Source: JALZHR01 sp036389695
GTDB lineage: Bacteria > Acidobacteriota > Blastocatellia > Pyrinomonadales > Pyrinomonadaceae
Reading direction: 5' to 3'
Assembly (NCBI GenBank): GCA_036389695.1
Contig: DASVWG010000420.1
Location: 1-43,355, forward strand
DNA length: 43,355 nucleotides
The notes under the pieces are model-generated. The model searched no databases. It was not told the DNA's origin and saw nothing but the letters and a program-made list of their open reading frames with translations. How positions within the stretch are numbered: position 1 is the first letter of the stretch; each line of letters opens with the position of its first letter. The position numbers and the translations under genes are program-made. Positions 6,858 to 14,828 of the stretch are shown in pieces.

Positions 6858-8096
6858 CTAAACTTGGACAGTTTGGAAATTATGCTTCTGCAAAAAATTT
6901 GCTGCATTTTGCGGGCTGCTGAAGATTTCCCAGTTGCGTTCGGGCGCGTTGAAGTTTTGGACTATTTCGTCGGCGATTGCCGGGTTTTGGGCGGCGGCGG
7001 CGAAGACTTCGATGGCGAAGGGCGGCGGCGGTTGGAGCATGGCGTTTGTCCATTCGCACGCGGCGCGCGAGGCTTCCCAGAGTTTTTGTTCGGTTTCGCG
7101 GCAGAAATCTTCGTCCGGCGAGCGGTCTTCCAGAAGCGCTTCGCCGAGAATAAAGGCGCATTTTGAAGCGTTGTTCGCGCCCTGCGCGATAATCGGGTCA
7201 ACCGTGATATGAACGTCGCCGAGCGCGAGCGCGAATTTTCCGTTTCCGAGCGGCACGTAGCCCTTTCGAACCGTCGGCGTAATCGCGCCTTGAATGACGT
7301 CCTGCGGGCGATGCACGGCGAATTCGCTTAAATCGATTCGCTCGTAAACGGTCGGCGCGTGCTCGCGCAGCAGTTCCAGCACGGTCGCTTCGAATTTTTT
7401 CGGGTCGTCAGCGTAGCGGATATTTGAAATGACGTCTAAGCCTTGTCCCGGAATGGCTTCGATTAAGATGCTGCACAGACGCCGGTCAAAAGTGGTGAAA
7501 GGCAGTTTGAAAATCTCGCCGTTGCCGGGCGAAACGCTGTAGATAACGCCGAGCGGCTCGGTAAAATCGACTCCGCGATAAAACGCGCCGGTCAAGTTTC
7601 TCTGCGGCGCGTCGTAAGGCGAGCGTTCGGCAACGCGCGGGAACATTTCCGTCAGACTTCCGCGTCCCGAAGCGACGACCATCAAATCATGCCGCTCCGA
7701 AAGCCGCGCGACATCGCCTGCCTGTAGCTCGCCGACGACAACTCGTCCGCCGCGCGCCTGAAAATCCTCAAGCAAAGTCGATTGATAAAGACGGATATCG
7801 ACCGGGCTTGCCGGTCGCTTCTTTGCGCCGTACCAACGAATTAGCGACGGCGCGCCGCCGATATACATATGAATGCCGAAGACGCCGAAATCTTCAAAAT
7901 CCCAGTGATTGACGCCGAGAAAGCGCTCGCGCTCGAGCGTATTTTCAAAGCGGACGACAAAATTCGGGATTCGACCGGCGCGAATCTGTTCCGGCGATTT
8001 GTCGCTGTAGATGGCGGCGTCGATGCCGTGTTTTTGGAGAAATAAGCCGAGATGCAAGCCGGCGATGCCGCACCCGACGATACCGATGTTCTTCAT
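6858..8096 (-). CDS. StyA-like FAD-dependent monooxygenase
   Basis: A 412-residue flavoprotein closely resembling the oxygenase subunit of styrene/indole monooxygenase (StyA), which epoxidises alkenes with FADH2 delivered by a separate reductase (StyB). The FAD-binding loop is GIVGCGIAGLHLGLF (G8, G10, G13). The second flavin motif is near LALGDVHITVDPIIAQGAN. The ending NFNAPERNWEIFSSPQNA parallels the StyA C-terminus as I remember it. I chose ATG at 8096 because it starts directly at the Rossmann strand; the longer frame would run into the upstream gene. A SnoaL-like gene lies 32 nt upstream on the same strand. No StyB-type reductase is nearby. The substrate is unknown. Confidence 0.8.
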   Translation of the reverse strand: MKNIGIVGCGIAGLHLGLFLQKHGIDAAIYSDKSPEQIRAGRIPNFVVRFENTLERERFLGVNHWDFEDFGVFGIHMYIGGAPSLIRWYGAKKRPASPVDIRLYQSTLLEDFQARGGRVVVGELQAGDVARLSERHDLMVVASGRGSLTEMFPRVAERSPYDAPQRNLTGAFYRGVDFTEPLGVIYSVSPGNGEIFKLPFTTFDRRLCSILIEAIPGQGLDVISNIRYADDPKKFEATVLELLREHAPTVYERIDLSEFAVHRPQDVIQGAITPTVRKGYVPLGNGKFALALGDVHITVDPIIAQGANNASKCAFILGEALLEDRSPDEDFCRETEQKLWEASRAACEWTNAMLQPPPPFAIEVFAAAAQNPAIADEIVQNFNAPERNWEIFSSPQNAANFLQKHNFQTVQV

Positions 8097-8128
8097 AATG
8101 AAAGACTCCTTACTTACTTGTGAAATGT

Positions 8129-8557
8129 TTAGCCGCTCGTCTGCGATTTCTCGAAACCCTCGCCTTTGTAAGCCGCCCATTGCTGATACGTATCGACTTT
8201 ATGCGCGAAACGGCTGACTTTGCCTTCCGCATCGAAATACCAGATATGGACTTCATCTTCTTCGACGACGCGGATGCCGGTCGCTTTGACCGTAAATTCC
8301 ACATCGAGCAGGACGGCAACGACATTGCCGTTTTCAAGGAACGTTTTCGGCTCGAATTTTTGCATTTCAAACTCCGCCAGAGATTCGAAAAACTTCGGCA
8401 CTTCGCCGCGCCCGCGCCGTTTTTGCAGCCACGGCACATCGGTCGAAATCACGCCGTATTCCCATTCGACCGTATCCGCCAGATGCTCGAGAATAGCCGG
8501 AACGTCGCCGCGCCCGAATGATTCATAAATCTGCTGAACTTTTTCCGTATTTCCCAT
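8129..8557 (-). CDS. SnoaL-like / NTF2-fold protein
   Basis: A 142-residue single-domain protein of the SnoaL-like ketosteroid-isomerase/NTF2 superfamily. The pattern is typical: an N-terminal helix with YESFGRGDVPAILEHLADTVEWEYG, then FFESLAEFEMQKFEPKTFLENGNVVAVLLDVEF, then a strand with EEDEVHIWYFDAEGKVSRFAHKVD. It probably forms a two-gene operon with the StyA-like monooxygenase 32 nt downstream. It could act on the oxygenated product, for example as an isomerase or epoxide-handling enzyme, but many members are non-enzymatic. That link is inference from position only. Confidence 0.8.
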   Translation of the reverse strand: MGNTEKVQQIYESFGRGDVPAILEHLADTVEWEYGVISTDVPWLQKRRGRGEVPKFFESLAEFEMQKFEPKTFLENGNVVAVLLDVEFTVKATGIRVVEEDEVHIWYFDAEGKVSRFAHKVDTYQQWAAYKGEGFEKSQTSG

Positions 8558-8758
8558 ATTAATATTTATATTTACCTTCCTTTTCTTCAGATTGTTTCAG
8601 TTTTTTACAGGGCTTTTTCAATAATTTCAGCCCGCAAGCATTATCGCTGAAAGAATCCCGGCGCGTCTTGAGAAAATTCTGAAAGTTTTCTGAAAAATTT
8701 CTGAAAACTCACCGGCGGTCGCGTTTCTGCTTTTGAATTGGTAAACTTGCCCTGAGCA

Positions 8759-8852
8759 TTTTTCAGGAGAGCCGCACGAGCGGCTGAGATTCGCCTGTCA
8801 CGGGCGTTATCCTTTGAACCTGCTACGGCTAACACCGACGAAGGGAGAAAAA
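8759..8852 (+). promoter_or_regulatory. TPP riboswitch (THI box) upstream of thiC
   Basis: The conserved cores are present: gccgc-acga-gcggc stem followed by CTGAGA (8784-8789), a P3 stem gcctg/cgggc, then CCTTTGAACCTG (8811-8822) and GGCTAACACCGACGAAGGG. P1 can form between TTTTTC (8759-8764) and GAAAAA (8847-8852). The AAGGGAG that serves as thiC ribosome-binding site (8841-8847) lies inside the aptamer's 3' strand, so TPP binding should block translation start. Basis: known TPP aptamer consensus plus visible pairing. Confidence 0.92.
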
Positions 8853-8854
8853 CA

Positions 8855-10840
8855 ATGAGTGAAAATACGTTTGAAAACCACGAAAAAAAAGAAAAAACCT
8901 CGGATGAGGTGAAATTGCCCGCTTCGCGCAAAATCTACGTCGAAACCAACGGCAATTCAATCAATCAATCAAAACACAATCTGCGCATTCCGTTCCGGGA
9001 AATCGCGCTGAGTCCATCGAAGGATTTTGACGGAAATTTAGAGGAAAATCCGCCGGTGCACGTCTATGATACGAGCGGCGTCTGGACTGACCCGAACGAG
9101 CGCTGCGACGTGCGCGAAGGCTTGCCGCAATTGCGGCGCGAATGGGTTTTGTCGCGCGGCGACGTCGAAGAATATGTCGGGCGCGAGATTCTGCCGCAGG
9201 ACAATGGTTATCTGACGAAAGGCGCGGAGGAAATCGCAAAAATTAAAGACAGAGGAAAGCTCGAAGAATTTCCGGGCTTGAAGCGCGCGCCGCTTCGCGC
9301 CGCAGCGGGAAAATGTGTAACGCAGATGTATTACGCCCGTCAAGGCATTATTACGCCGGAAATGGAATACGTCGCGATACGCGAAAATCTCGGACGGCAA
9401 ATCGCGTTTGAAGCGATGCAGAACGGCTTGGAAAATGATCGTTCGTCGCTTTATCACCAGCACAAAGGCGAGAGTTTCGGCGCGTCCTTGCCGAAATTCG
9501 TCACGCCGGAATTCGTCCGTGAAGAAGTCGCTCGCGGGCGGGCGATTATTCCCGCCAACATCAATCATCCCGAATCCGAGCCGATGGCAATCGGGCGAAA
9601 TTTTCTCGTGAAAATCAACGCCAACATCGGAAATTCGGCGATTGCTTCATCAATCGAGGAAGAAGTCGAAAAGATGCGCTGGGCAACCTTGTGGGGCGCG
9701 GATACGGTGATGGATTTATCGACGGGCAAAAATATTCACGCGACGCGCGAGTGGATTTTGCGCAATTCGCCTGTGCCGATTGGAACGGTGCCGATTTATC
9801 AGGCGCTCGAAAAAGTAAACGGCAAAGCCGAAGATTTGACGTGGGAAATTTACCGCGACACTTTGATTGAGCAGGCGGAACAGGGCGTCGATTATTTCAC
9901 GATTCACGCGGGCGTTCGTCTGCCTTACATTCCTTTGACCGCTAAAAGAACGACGGGAATCGTTTCGCGCGGCGGCTCGATTATGGCGAAATGGTGTCTC
10001 GCGCATCACGAAGAAAGTTTTCTTTACACGCGTTTTCGCGAGATTTGCGAGATTATGCGCTGCTTTGACGTTTCGTTTTCTTTGGGCGACGGCTTGCGTC
10101 CCGGCTCGATTGCCGACGCGAACGACGCGGCGCAGTTTGCCGAATTGGAGACGCTCGGAGAATTGACGAAAATCGCGTGGGAAATGGATTGCCAGACGAT
10201 GATTGAAGGTCCCGGTCACGTGCCGATGCACCTGATAAAAGAAAATATGGACAAGCAGCTGGAAATCTGCGGCGAAGCGCCTTTTTACACGCTTGGACCA
10301 TTGACGACCGACATCGCGCCGGGTTACGACCACATCACTTCGGGCATCGGCGCGGCGATGATTGGCTGGTTCGGGACGGCGATGCTCTGCTACGTGACGC
10401 CGAAAGAACATCTCGGTCTGCCGAATAAAAAAGACGTCAAAGAAGGCGTGATTACATACAAGCTCGCGGCGCACGCGGCGGATTTGGCGAAAGGTCACCC
10501 CGCAGCGCAGTATCGGGACAACGCCCTGTCGAAAGCGCGTTTCGAGTTTCGCTGGGAAGACCAGTTTAATCTGGCTTTAGACCCGGAAGTGGCGAAGGAA
10601 TATCACGACGAGACGCTTCCGGCGGAAGGCGCGAAGCTCGCGCATTTCTGCTCGATGTGCGGTCCGCATTTCTGTTCAATGAAAATCACGCAGGACGTGC
10701 GCGAATACGCGAAAGAGCAAAACATCGAAGAAGAAAAAGCACTTGCCGTCGGAATGGCGGAAAAGTCTAAGGAATTCGTGACGAAAGGCGGCGAGATTTA
10801 TCACGGCAATCTGCCTGAAGGCGCGAAACACGACCATTAA
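8855..10840 (+). CDS. thiC: Phosphomethylpyrimidine synthase ThiC
   Basis: A 661-residue radical-SAM enzyme that converts aminoimidazole ribotide to HMP phosphate in thiamine synthesis. The unusual C-terminal cluster motif CxxCxxxxC is present as CSMCGPHFC (C599, C602, C607). The conserved core includes MRWATLWGADTVMDLSTG, GTVPIYQALEK, TIHAGV, SRGGSI, SLGDGLRPG, EGPGHVPMH and TTDIAPGYDHIT. The length is normal for the bacterial long form. It stands alone, with its only visible control being the TPP riboswitch directly upstream, and ends in a palindrome shared with the convergent peptidase gene. Confidence 0.98.
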   Translation: MSENTFENHEKKEKTSDEVKLPASRKIYVETNGNSINQSKHNLRIPFREIALSPSKDFDGNLEENPPVHVYDTSGVWTDPNERCDVREGLPQLRREWVLSRGDVEEYVGREILPQDNGYLTKGAEEIAKIKDRGKLEEFPGLKRAPLRAAAGKCVTQMYYARQGIITPEMEYVAIRENLGRQIAFEAMQNGLENDRSSLYHQHKGESFGASLPKFVTPEFVREEVARGRAIIPANINHPESEPMAIGRNFLVKINANIGNSAIASSIEEEVEKMRWATLWGADTVMDLSTGKNIHATREWILRNSPVPIGTVPIYQALEKVNGKAEDLTWEIYRDTLIEQAEQGVDYFTIHAGVRLPYIPLTAKRTTGIVSRGGSIMAKWCLAHHEESFLYTRFREICEIMRCFDVSFSLGDGLRPGSIADANDAAQFAELETLGELTKIAWEMDCQTMIEGPGHVPMHLIKENMDKQLEICGEAPFYTLGPLTTDIAPGYDHITSGIGAAMIGWFGTAMLCYVTPKEHLGLPNKKDVKEGVITYKLAAHAADLAKGHPAAQYRDNALSKARFEFRWEDQFNLALDPEVAKEYHDETLPAEGAKLAHFCSMCGPHFCSMKITQDVREYAKEQNIEEEKALAVGMAEKSKEFVTKGGEIYHGNLPEGAKHDH

Positions 10841-10873
10841 GAAATTGATTTTTTAAGACAAAAGGCGATTTTT

Positions 10874-10942
10874 AAGGCAAAAGTAAAAAAGGCAAAAGTC
10901 AAGAAAATTACTTCTTCACTTTTGCCTTTTACCTTTTGCCTT
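10874..10942. terminator. Palindrome between convergent thiC and S41 peptidase genes
   Basis: The left arm 10874-10899 (aaggcaaaagtaaaaaaggc...) pairs with the right arm 10918-10942 (acttttgccttttaccttttg...) with one length difference. Each arm is a tandem of the word aaggcaaaag. T-rich or A-rich flanks would allow termination of both genes. Confidence 0.65.
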
Positions 10943-10952
10943 TTGCCTTATC

Positions 10953-12284
10953 TTATTTTCCCCATTCGAACGGGAACATTTTGCCGGCTTCCGACGCGTC
11001 CAGCTTGGCGCCTAAAAGAGCGGCGGCGCGGGCTAGAACGGTGTCTTTACCGGCGGCGATGTCTTCGGCTGAAGGCAGAACGGTTTCGTCCGGCACGACG
11101 CCGATTTTTTCCAGACTTTTTCCGTCCGTCATAATCAAATCGGCTTCGGTGATGCTCGAACCGAAAAACGCCACGACGTCGAGCCCGATTTGGCGCGGGT
11201 AATAACGGCTGACCATAACGGCTCCGGCGGAGCGGTCGCCGAGGACGACGGCGCGTTTTTCGAGCTGCATCACGCGCGCGAAGATTTCCGACGCCGAGCC
11301 GGATTCGCTGTCAACAAGGACGACGACTTTGCCTTTATAAAACTTTTCGCCGCGCGTTTTGGCGATTTGCGGGTCGAATTCCTTGCGTCCTTTCCAATCG
11401 GCGATTTTTACGTCGCGGTCAAAAAAATGTCCGACCAGACGATTCAAAGTGCGCACCGCGCCGCCGCCGTTGCCGCGCAAATCCAGAATCAGCGAAGGAT
11501 ATTTTTTCACCTTGTCCATCATATCGTCGACCTGCGCTTCGGTCATATCGAACTGCGGCATTTTCCAGACGAAAACTTCTTCGCCGAGCGCGCCGTAGCG
11601 ATGACGGCGCAGGTAATCTTCCGATTCCTCCTGGCGAATCAAATCCCAGACGTCGTTGCCGGTCAAATCCATAACCTTTTTGCCGGTCGTGATTTTCGCC
11701 ATGACGATAATCTCTTCTTCCTTGCCGCTCGGGCGCTTGACGACGAGCTTCATGCCGGGCTGCGGGCGCAGCGAATAATAAAAATATTTGATTTTCCAGA
11801 TGTTGTCGCGCAGCGGCGCGAAACCGTCAATCGACCAGATTTCGTCGCCGACTTTCAAGCCTTTCTTTTCGGCGTCGCTGCCCGGTTTGACGGCGGTGAC
11901 GAATGTTTTGTCGCCGACCAGCTGCATCGTCCAGCCGTATTCGGTGCGGGCGGCTCGGGGCGGCGGAATAAAGCGCGTGTGCGAATCGTCGAGCTCAAAC
12001 AAAACCTGCGCGATGATGCCCATAATATGCCCGTTCGAGGTTGCCTGGTCGATTTTTTCGCTCGCCGCTTTGAATCTCGCTTCCAAATCCATGCCGCGCA
12101 GATTCGTGTCGTAATAATTTTTTTTCAAATCCATTTTAATTAATTTCAGCATCTCCTGCCCGCGGTCGCGATCCAATTTTGCGGCGAGCGGCTGCGGCGG
12201 CTGCGCGGCTGAGTTTAAGCTCAATGCCGTCAACAGGATGCCGAAAACGACGAATAAATAAAATCCGTTTTTAAAAACCTTCAT
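10953..12284 (-). CDS. Secreted S41-family (C-terminal processing-like) peptidase lacking the usual Lys
   Basis: A 443-residue exported protein. An N-terminal signal peptide (hydrophobic residues 8-22, probable cleavage after NSAA) precedes a helical domain, a PDZ domain around residues 118-195 (AVKPGSDAEKKGLKVGDEIWSIDGF) and an S41 core. The core has DLRGNGGG (268-274) and SGSASEIFA, whose S330 is the likely nucleophile. In Prc/CtpA the base is a Lys 25 residues later in GKG; here the matching stretch GDRSAGAV has A355. It may therefore use the lysine-independent chemistry of IRBP/tricorn-like S41 members, or be inactive. The substrate is unknown. It is transcribed divergently from the polysaccharide locus. 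Confidence 0.85.
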   Translation of the reverse strand: MKVFKNGFYLFVVFGILLTALSLNSAAQPPQPLAAKLDRDRGQEMLKLIKMDLKKNYYDTNLRGMDLEARFKAASEKIDQATSNGHIMGIIAQVLFELDDSHTRFIPPPRAARTEYGWTMQLVGDKTFVTAVKPGSDAEKKGLKVGDEIWSIDGFAPLRDNIWKIKYFYYSLRPQPGMKLVVKRPSGKEEEIIVMAKITTGKKVMDLTGNDVWDLIRQEESEDYLRRHRYGALGEEVFVWKMPQFDMTEAQVDDMMDKVKKYPSLILDLRGNGGGAVRTLNRLVGHFFDRDVKIADWKGRKEFDPQIAKTRGEKFYKGKVVVLVDSESGSASEIFARVMQLEKRAVVLGDRSAGAVMVSRYYPRQIGLDVVAFFGSSITEADLIMTDGKSLEKIGVVPDETVLPSAEDIAAGKDTVLARAAALLGAKLDASEAGKMFPFEWGK

Positions 12285-12453
12285 AGATGTAGATTTCCTT
12301 TTCAGATAAGAGTTTATGAGAATTTGGGCTTATTTTAATTATCATTTTTTTCGTCGAAATTCAAACGAAAACCGGCGGGTTTTGGAAAATCGCGCCGGAA
12401 ACGTTAAGATTTTAATTTGCGTTTTCCGCCCGGATTTCCGGCGGCAATTTATT

Positions 12454-13614
12454 ATGAATCCAATCCAAATGGTTGACCTCAAGGGTCAATACGAAAAAAT
12501 CAAAAGCGAAATCGACGAAGCCGTCTTAAATTGCGTCGCTTCGACCGCGTATATTAACGGCAAAGAAGTTCAGTCTTTTCAGAAAAATCTGGAAAATTAT
12601 CTGGGCGTCCGGCACGTGATTCCGTGCGCCAACGGGACGGACGCTTTGCAGATTGCGATGATGGCGCTCGGTTTAAAGGAAGGCGACGAGGTTATCGTGC
12701 CGAGCTTTACATACGTCGCGACCGCCGAAGTCATCGCTTTGCTGAAATTGCAGCCGGTGATGGTCGAAGTCGATGCGCAGACGTTTAACGTGACGGCGGA
12801 AATTATCGAAAAAGCGATTACGCCGAAAACGAAAGCCGTCGTGCCGGTTCATCTTTTCGGGCAAAGCTGCGATATGGAAGCGATTATGCGCGTCGCGGAA
12901 AAGCATAAACTGCACGTCATCGAAGACAACGCGCAGGCAATCGGCGCGGAATACACTTTTTCTGATGGAAGCGTAAAAAAAGCCGGAACCATCGGACATA
13001 TCGGCACGACTTCGTTTTTTCCGTCGAAAAACTTAGGCTGTTTCGGCGACGGCGGCGCGATTTTTACGAACGACGATAAGCTGGCGGAATTGATGCGGAT
13101 GATTGCCAATCACGGTCAGACGCGGCGTTATTATCATTCATACATCGGCGTCAATTCGCGGCTCGATACGATTCAGGCGGCGATTCTCGACGTTAAATTA
13201 AAACGTCTGGACGAGTATTGCGAGGCGCGCCGGAAAGTCGCCGGTTTTTACGATGCGGCATTTGCCGAAATCGCGGAAATCGAAACGCCCGCGCGTCAAC
13301 ATAATTCGACGCACGTTTTTCATCAATACACTCTGCAAATTAAAAACGGCGAGCGCGACGCGCTGATGGCGCATTTGCAGGAAAAAGGCGTTCCGTCGAT
13401 GACTTATTATCCTTTGCCGCTTTATCGCCAGATTGCTTTCGCGCCGTATGTGCCGGAAAATTTCGTTTTGCCGGTGACGGAAAAGCTCTGCGACGAGGTG
13501 CTGTCGCTGCCGATTCACACGGAGATGAACGAGGAATTGTTAAATTACATTACCGATGCGGTGAAAAATTTTTTTGAAAACCGCCGCGAATATGGCAAAA
13601 TGCACAGTGTTTGA
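12454..13614 (+). CDS. DegT/DnrJ/EryC1/StrS sugar aminotransferase, WbpE-like
   Basis: A 386-residue PLP-dependent aminotransferase for nucleotide sugars. The PLP-binding Lys is K192 in FFPSKNLGCFGDGG, and D158 in IEDNAQAIGAEY contacts the pyridine nitrogen. The stretches PCANGTDALQI, FTYVATAEVIALL, TSFFPSKNLGCFGDGGAIF and GVNSRLDTIQAAIL resemble WbpE of Pseudomonas O-antigen synthesis, which aminates UDP-3-keto-GlcNAcA. I suggest a similar 3-keto uronate substrate. I chose ATG 12454 because MNPIQMVDLKGQYEKIK is the family's usual start; the upstream in-frame region is not protein-like. It opens the polysaccharide locus. The matching dehydrogenase/oxidase genes are not in the window. Confidence 0.85.
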   Translation: MNPIQMVDLKGQYEKIKSEIDEAVLNCVASTAYINGKEVQSFQKNLENYLGVRHVIPCANGTDALQIAMMALGLKEGDEVIVPSFTYVATAEVIALLKLQPVMVEVDAQTFNVTAEIIEKAITPKTKAVVPVHLFGQSCDMEAIMRVAEKHKLHVIEDNAQAIGAEYTFSDGSVKKAGTIGHIGTTSFFPSKNLGCFGDGGAIFTNDDKLAELMRMIANHGQTRRYYHSYIGVNSRLDTIQAAILDVKLKRLDEYCEARRKVAGFYDAAFAEIAEIETPARQHNSTHVFHQYTLQIKNGERDALMAHLQEKGVPSMTYYPLPLYRQIAFAPYVPENFVLPVTEKLCDEVLSLPIHTEMNEELLNYITDAVKNFFENRREYGKMHSV

Positions 13615-13639
13615 GAATTTTCGCGGGAGATAAACCGTT

Positions 13640-13771
13640 ATGATAAAGGACGAAAAGACAACTAAAGCTTATTGCGCGAAATGTATGCGGGTGACGGTCT
13701 GGAAATATGTCGCCGGAACGCTTTCATCGTATTGGAAATGCATGGGGTGCGGCACAAATCGCGCGGCGTAA
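13640..13771 (+). CDS. Small zinc-ribbon protein (43 aa)
   Basis: A short frame of 43 codons with ATG at 13640 preceded by cgggagataaaccgtt, which offers a GGGAG ribosome-binding site. The protein has two CxxC knuckles, YCAKCMR near the N-terminus and WKCMGCG near the C-terminus, about 20 residues apart. This is the layout of a minimal zinc ribbon. It lies 25 nt behind the aminotransferase and about 140 nt before the ABC permease, on the same strand. No function can be assigned; nucleic-acid or protein binding is usual for such ribbons. The frame was identified by reading the sequence directly. Confidence 0.55.
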   Translation: MIKDEKTTKAYCAKCMRVTVWKYVAGTLSSYWKCMGCGTNRAA

Positions 13772-13911
13772 TATTCCGGCAAATATTATTACTGAAACGC
13801 AAAGCTCCCGTTAAATGTAAAGTCTGCGGTTTGATTTATATCAATTCAAAAACTACACTTAAAGTTTGGAATTTAAGAAACCTGACTCACCGATTGAGAT
13901 AATAATTTGCG

Positions 13912-14826
13912 ATGATTTCTACGAGCACTGAAAACGAGCCGGTAAACGATGCCAATCCGGTTTCGGGAAATTCCATAGGAATTGTTGCAGGGCGTCACGA
14001 ACTGCCCGAAAAACCTCTCGTCGTCATCGAACCGAGCCGCAATCTGGTCGCGCTGAATCTGCAGGATTTGTGGCATTACCGCGATTTGTTTTACATCCTG
14101 ACGATGCGCGACATCAAAGTCCGCTACAAGCAGACTTTTCTGGGCGTCGCGTGGGCGATTATCCAGCCGCTTTTCACGATGATAATTTTCACGCTGCTGT
14201 TCGGACGCCTCGCAAATATGCCTTCGGACGGCGTGCCGTATCCGCTTTTCGCCTTTGCCGGACTGCTGCCGTGGACGTTTTTTTCCAACGCCGTGACGAA
14301 CAGCGGAAACAGCCTGGTCGGCAGCTCGAATTTAATCACCAAAGTTTATTTTCCGCGCATGGTGATTCCGTTTGCCGCCGTCGCCGCCGGACTTCTGGAT
14401 TTAATCGTCGCTTTCGGCTTGATGATTTTACTGATGATTTATTACGGCGCGGGCTTTTCGATAAATCTTTTGATGCTGCCGGTTCTGACCGTGATAATCA
14501 CGCTGCTCGCGGTCGGCGTCGGGATGTTTCTGTCGGCGCTCAACGTCAAATACCGGGACATTCGCTACGCGCTGCCGTTTCTGATTCAGCTCGGAATGTT
14601 TGCCACGCCGATTATTTACCCGCTCAGCATTATTCCCGAAAAATGGCGCTGGCTGATGATGCTCAATCCGCTTTCGGGCTTGATTGAAGCTTACCGCGCC
14701 GCGCTTTTCGGAAAATCTTTCGATTGGACGAGCTTAGCGGTTTCGCTGGCGATGACCCTGGCGATTTTGTTTTTTTCCGCATACGTTTTCCGCAAAATGG
14801 AGCGCAGCTTTGCCGACGTGATTTAA
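13912..14826 (+). CDS. ABC-2 polysaccharide export permease (Wzm-like)
   Basis: A 304-residue inner-membrane permease of the ABC-2 type that exports lipid-linked O-antigen or capsule glycans together with a Wzt-type ATPase. After a soluble N-terminus comes YRDLFYILTMRDIKVRYKQTFLGVAWAIIQPL, the classic start of the family. Six hydrophobic segments follow, with the family-typical NVKYRDIRYALPF and LNPLSGLIEAYRAALFG near the end. The ATPase gene begins 2 nt after the stop, so the two are translated as a unit. The wzm symbol is withheld because the exported glycan is not known. Confidence 0.9.
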   Translation: MISTSTENEPVNDANPVSGNSIGIVAGRHELPEKPLVVIEPSRNLVALNLQDLWHYRDLFYILTMRDIKVRYKQTFLGVAWAIIQPLFTMIIFTLLFGRLANMPSDGVPYPLFAFAGLLPWTFFSNAVTNSGNSLVGSSNLITKVYFPRMVIPFAAVAAGLLDLIVAFGLMILLMIYYGAGFSINLLMLPVLTVIITLLAVGVGMFLSALNVKYRDIRYALPFLIQLGMFATPIIYPLSIIPEKWRWLMMLNPLSGLIEAYRAALFGKSFDWTSLAVSLAMTLAILFFSAYVFRKMERSFADVI

Positions 14827-14828
14827 AG

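Noticed and set aside
8677..8708. ttctgaaa repeats upstream of the TPP riboswitch
   Set aside because: Three short copies form a weak palindrome, but arms are only 7 bp and the sequence is AT-rich, so it is not reported as a separate element.
11190..12143. 317-codon + strand frame opposite the S41 peptidase
   Set aside because: It lies entirely within the antisense of a well-supported gene and shows only Arg/Ala/Phe-rich shadow sequence.
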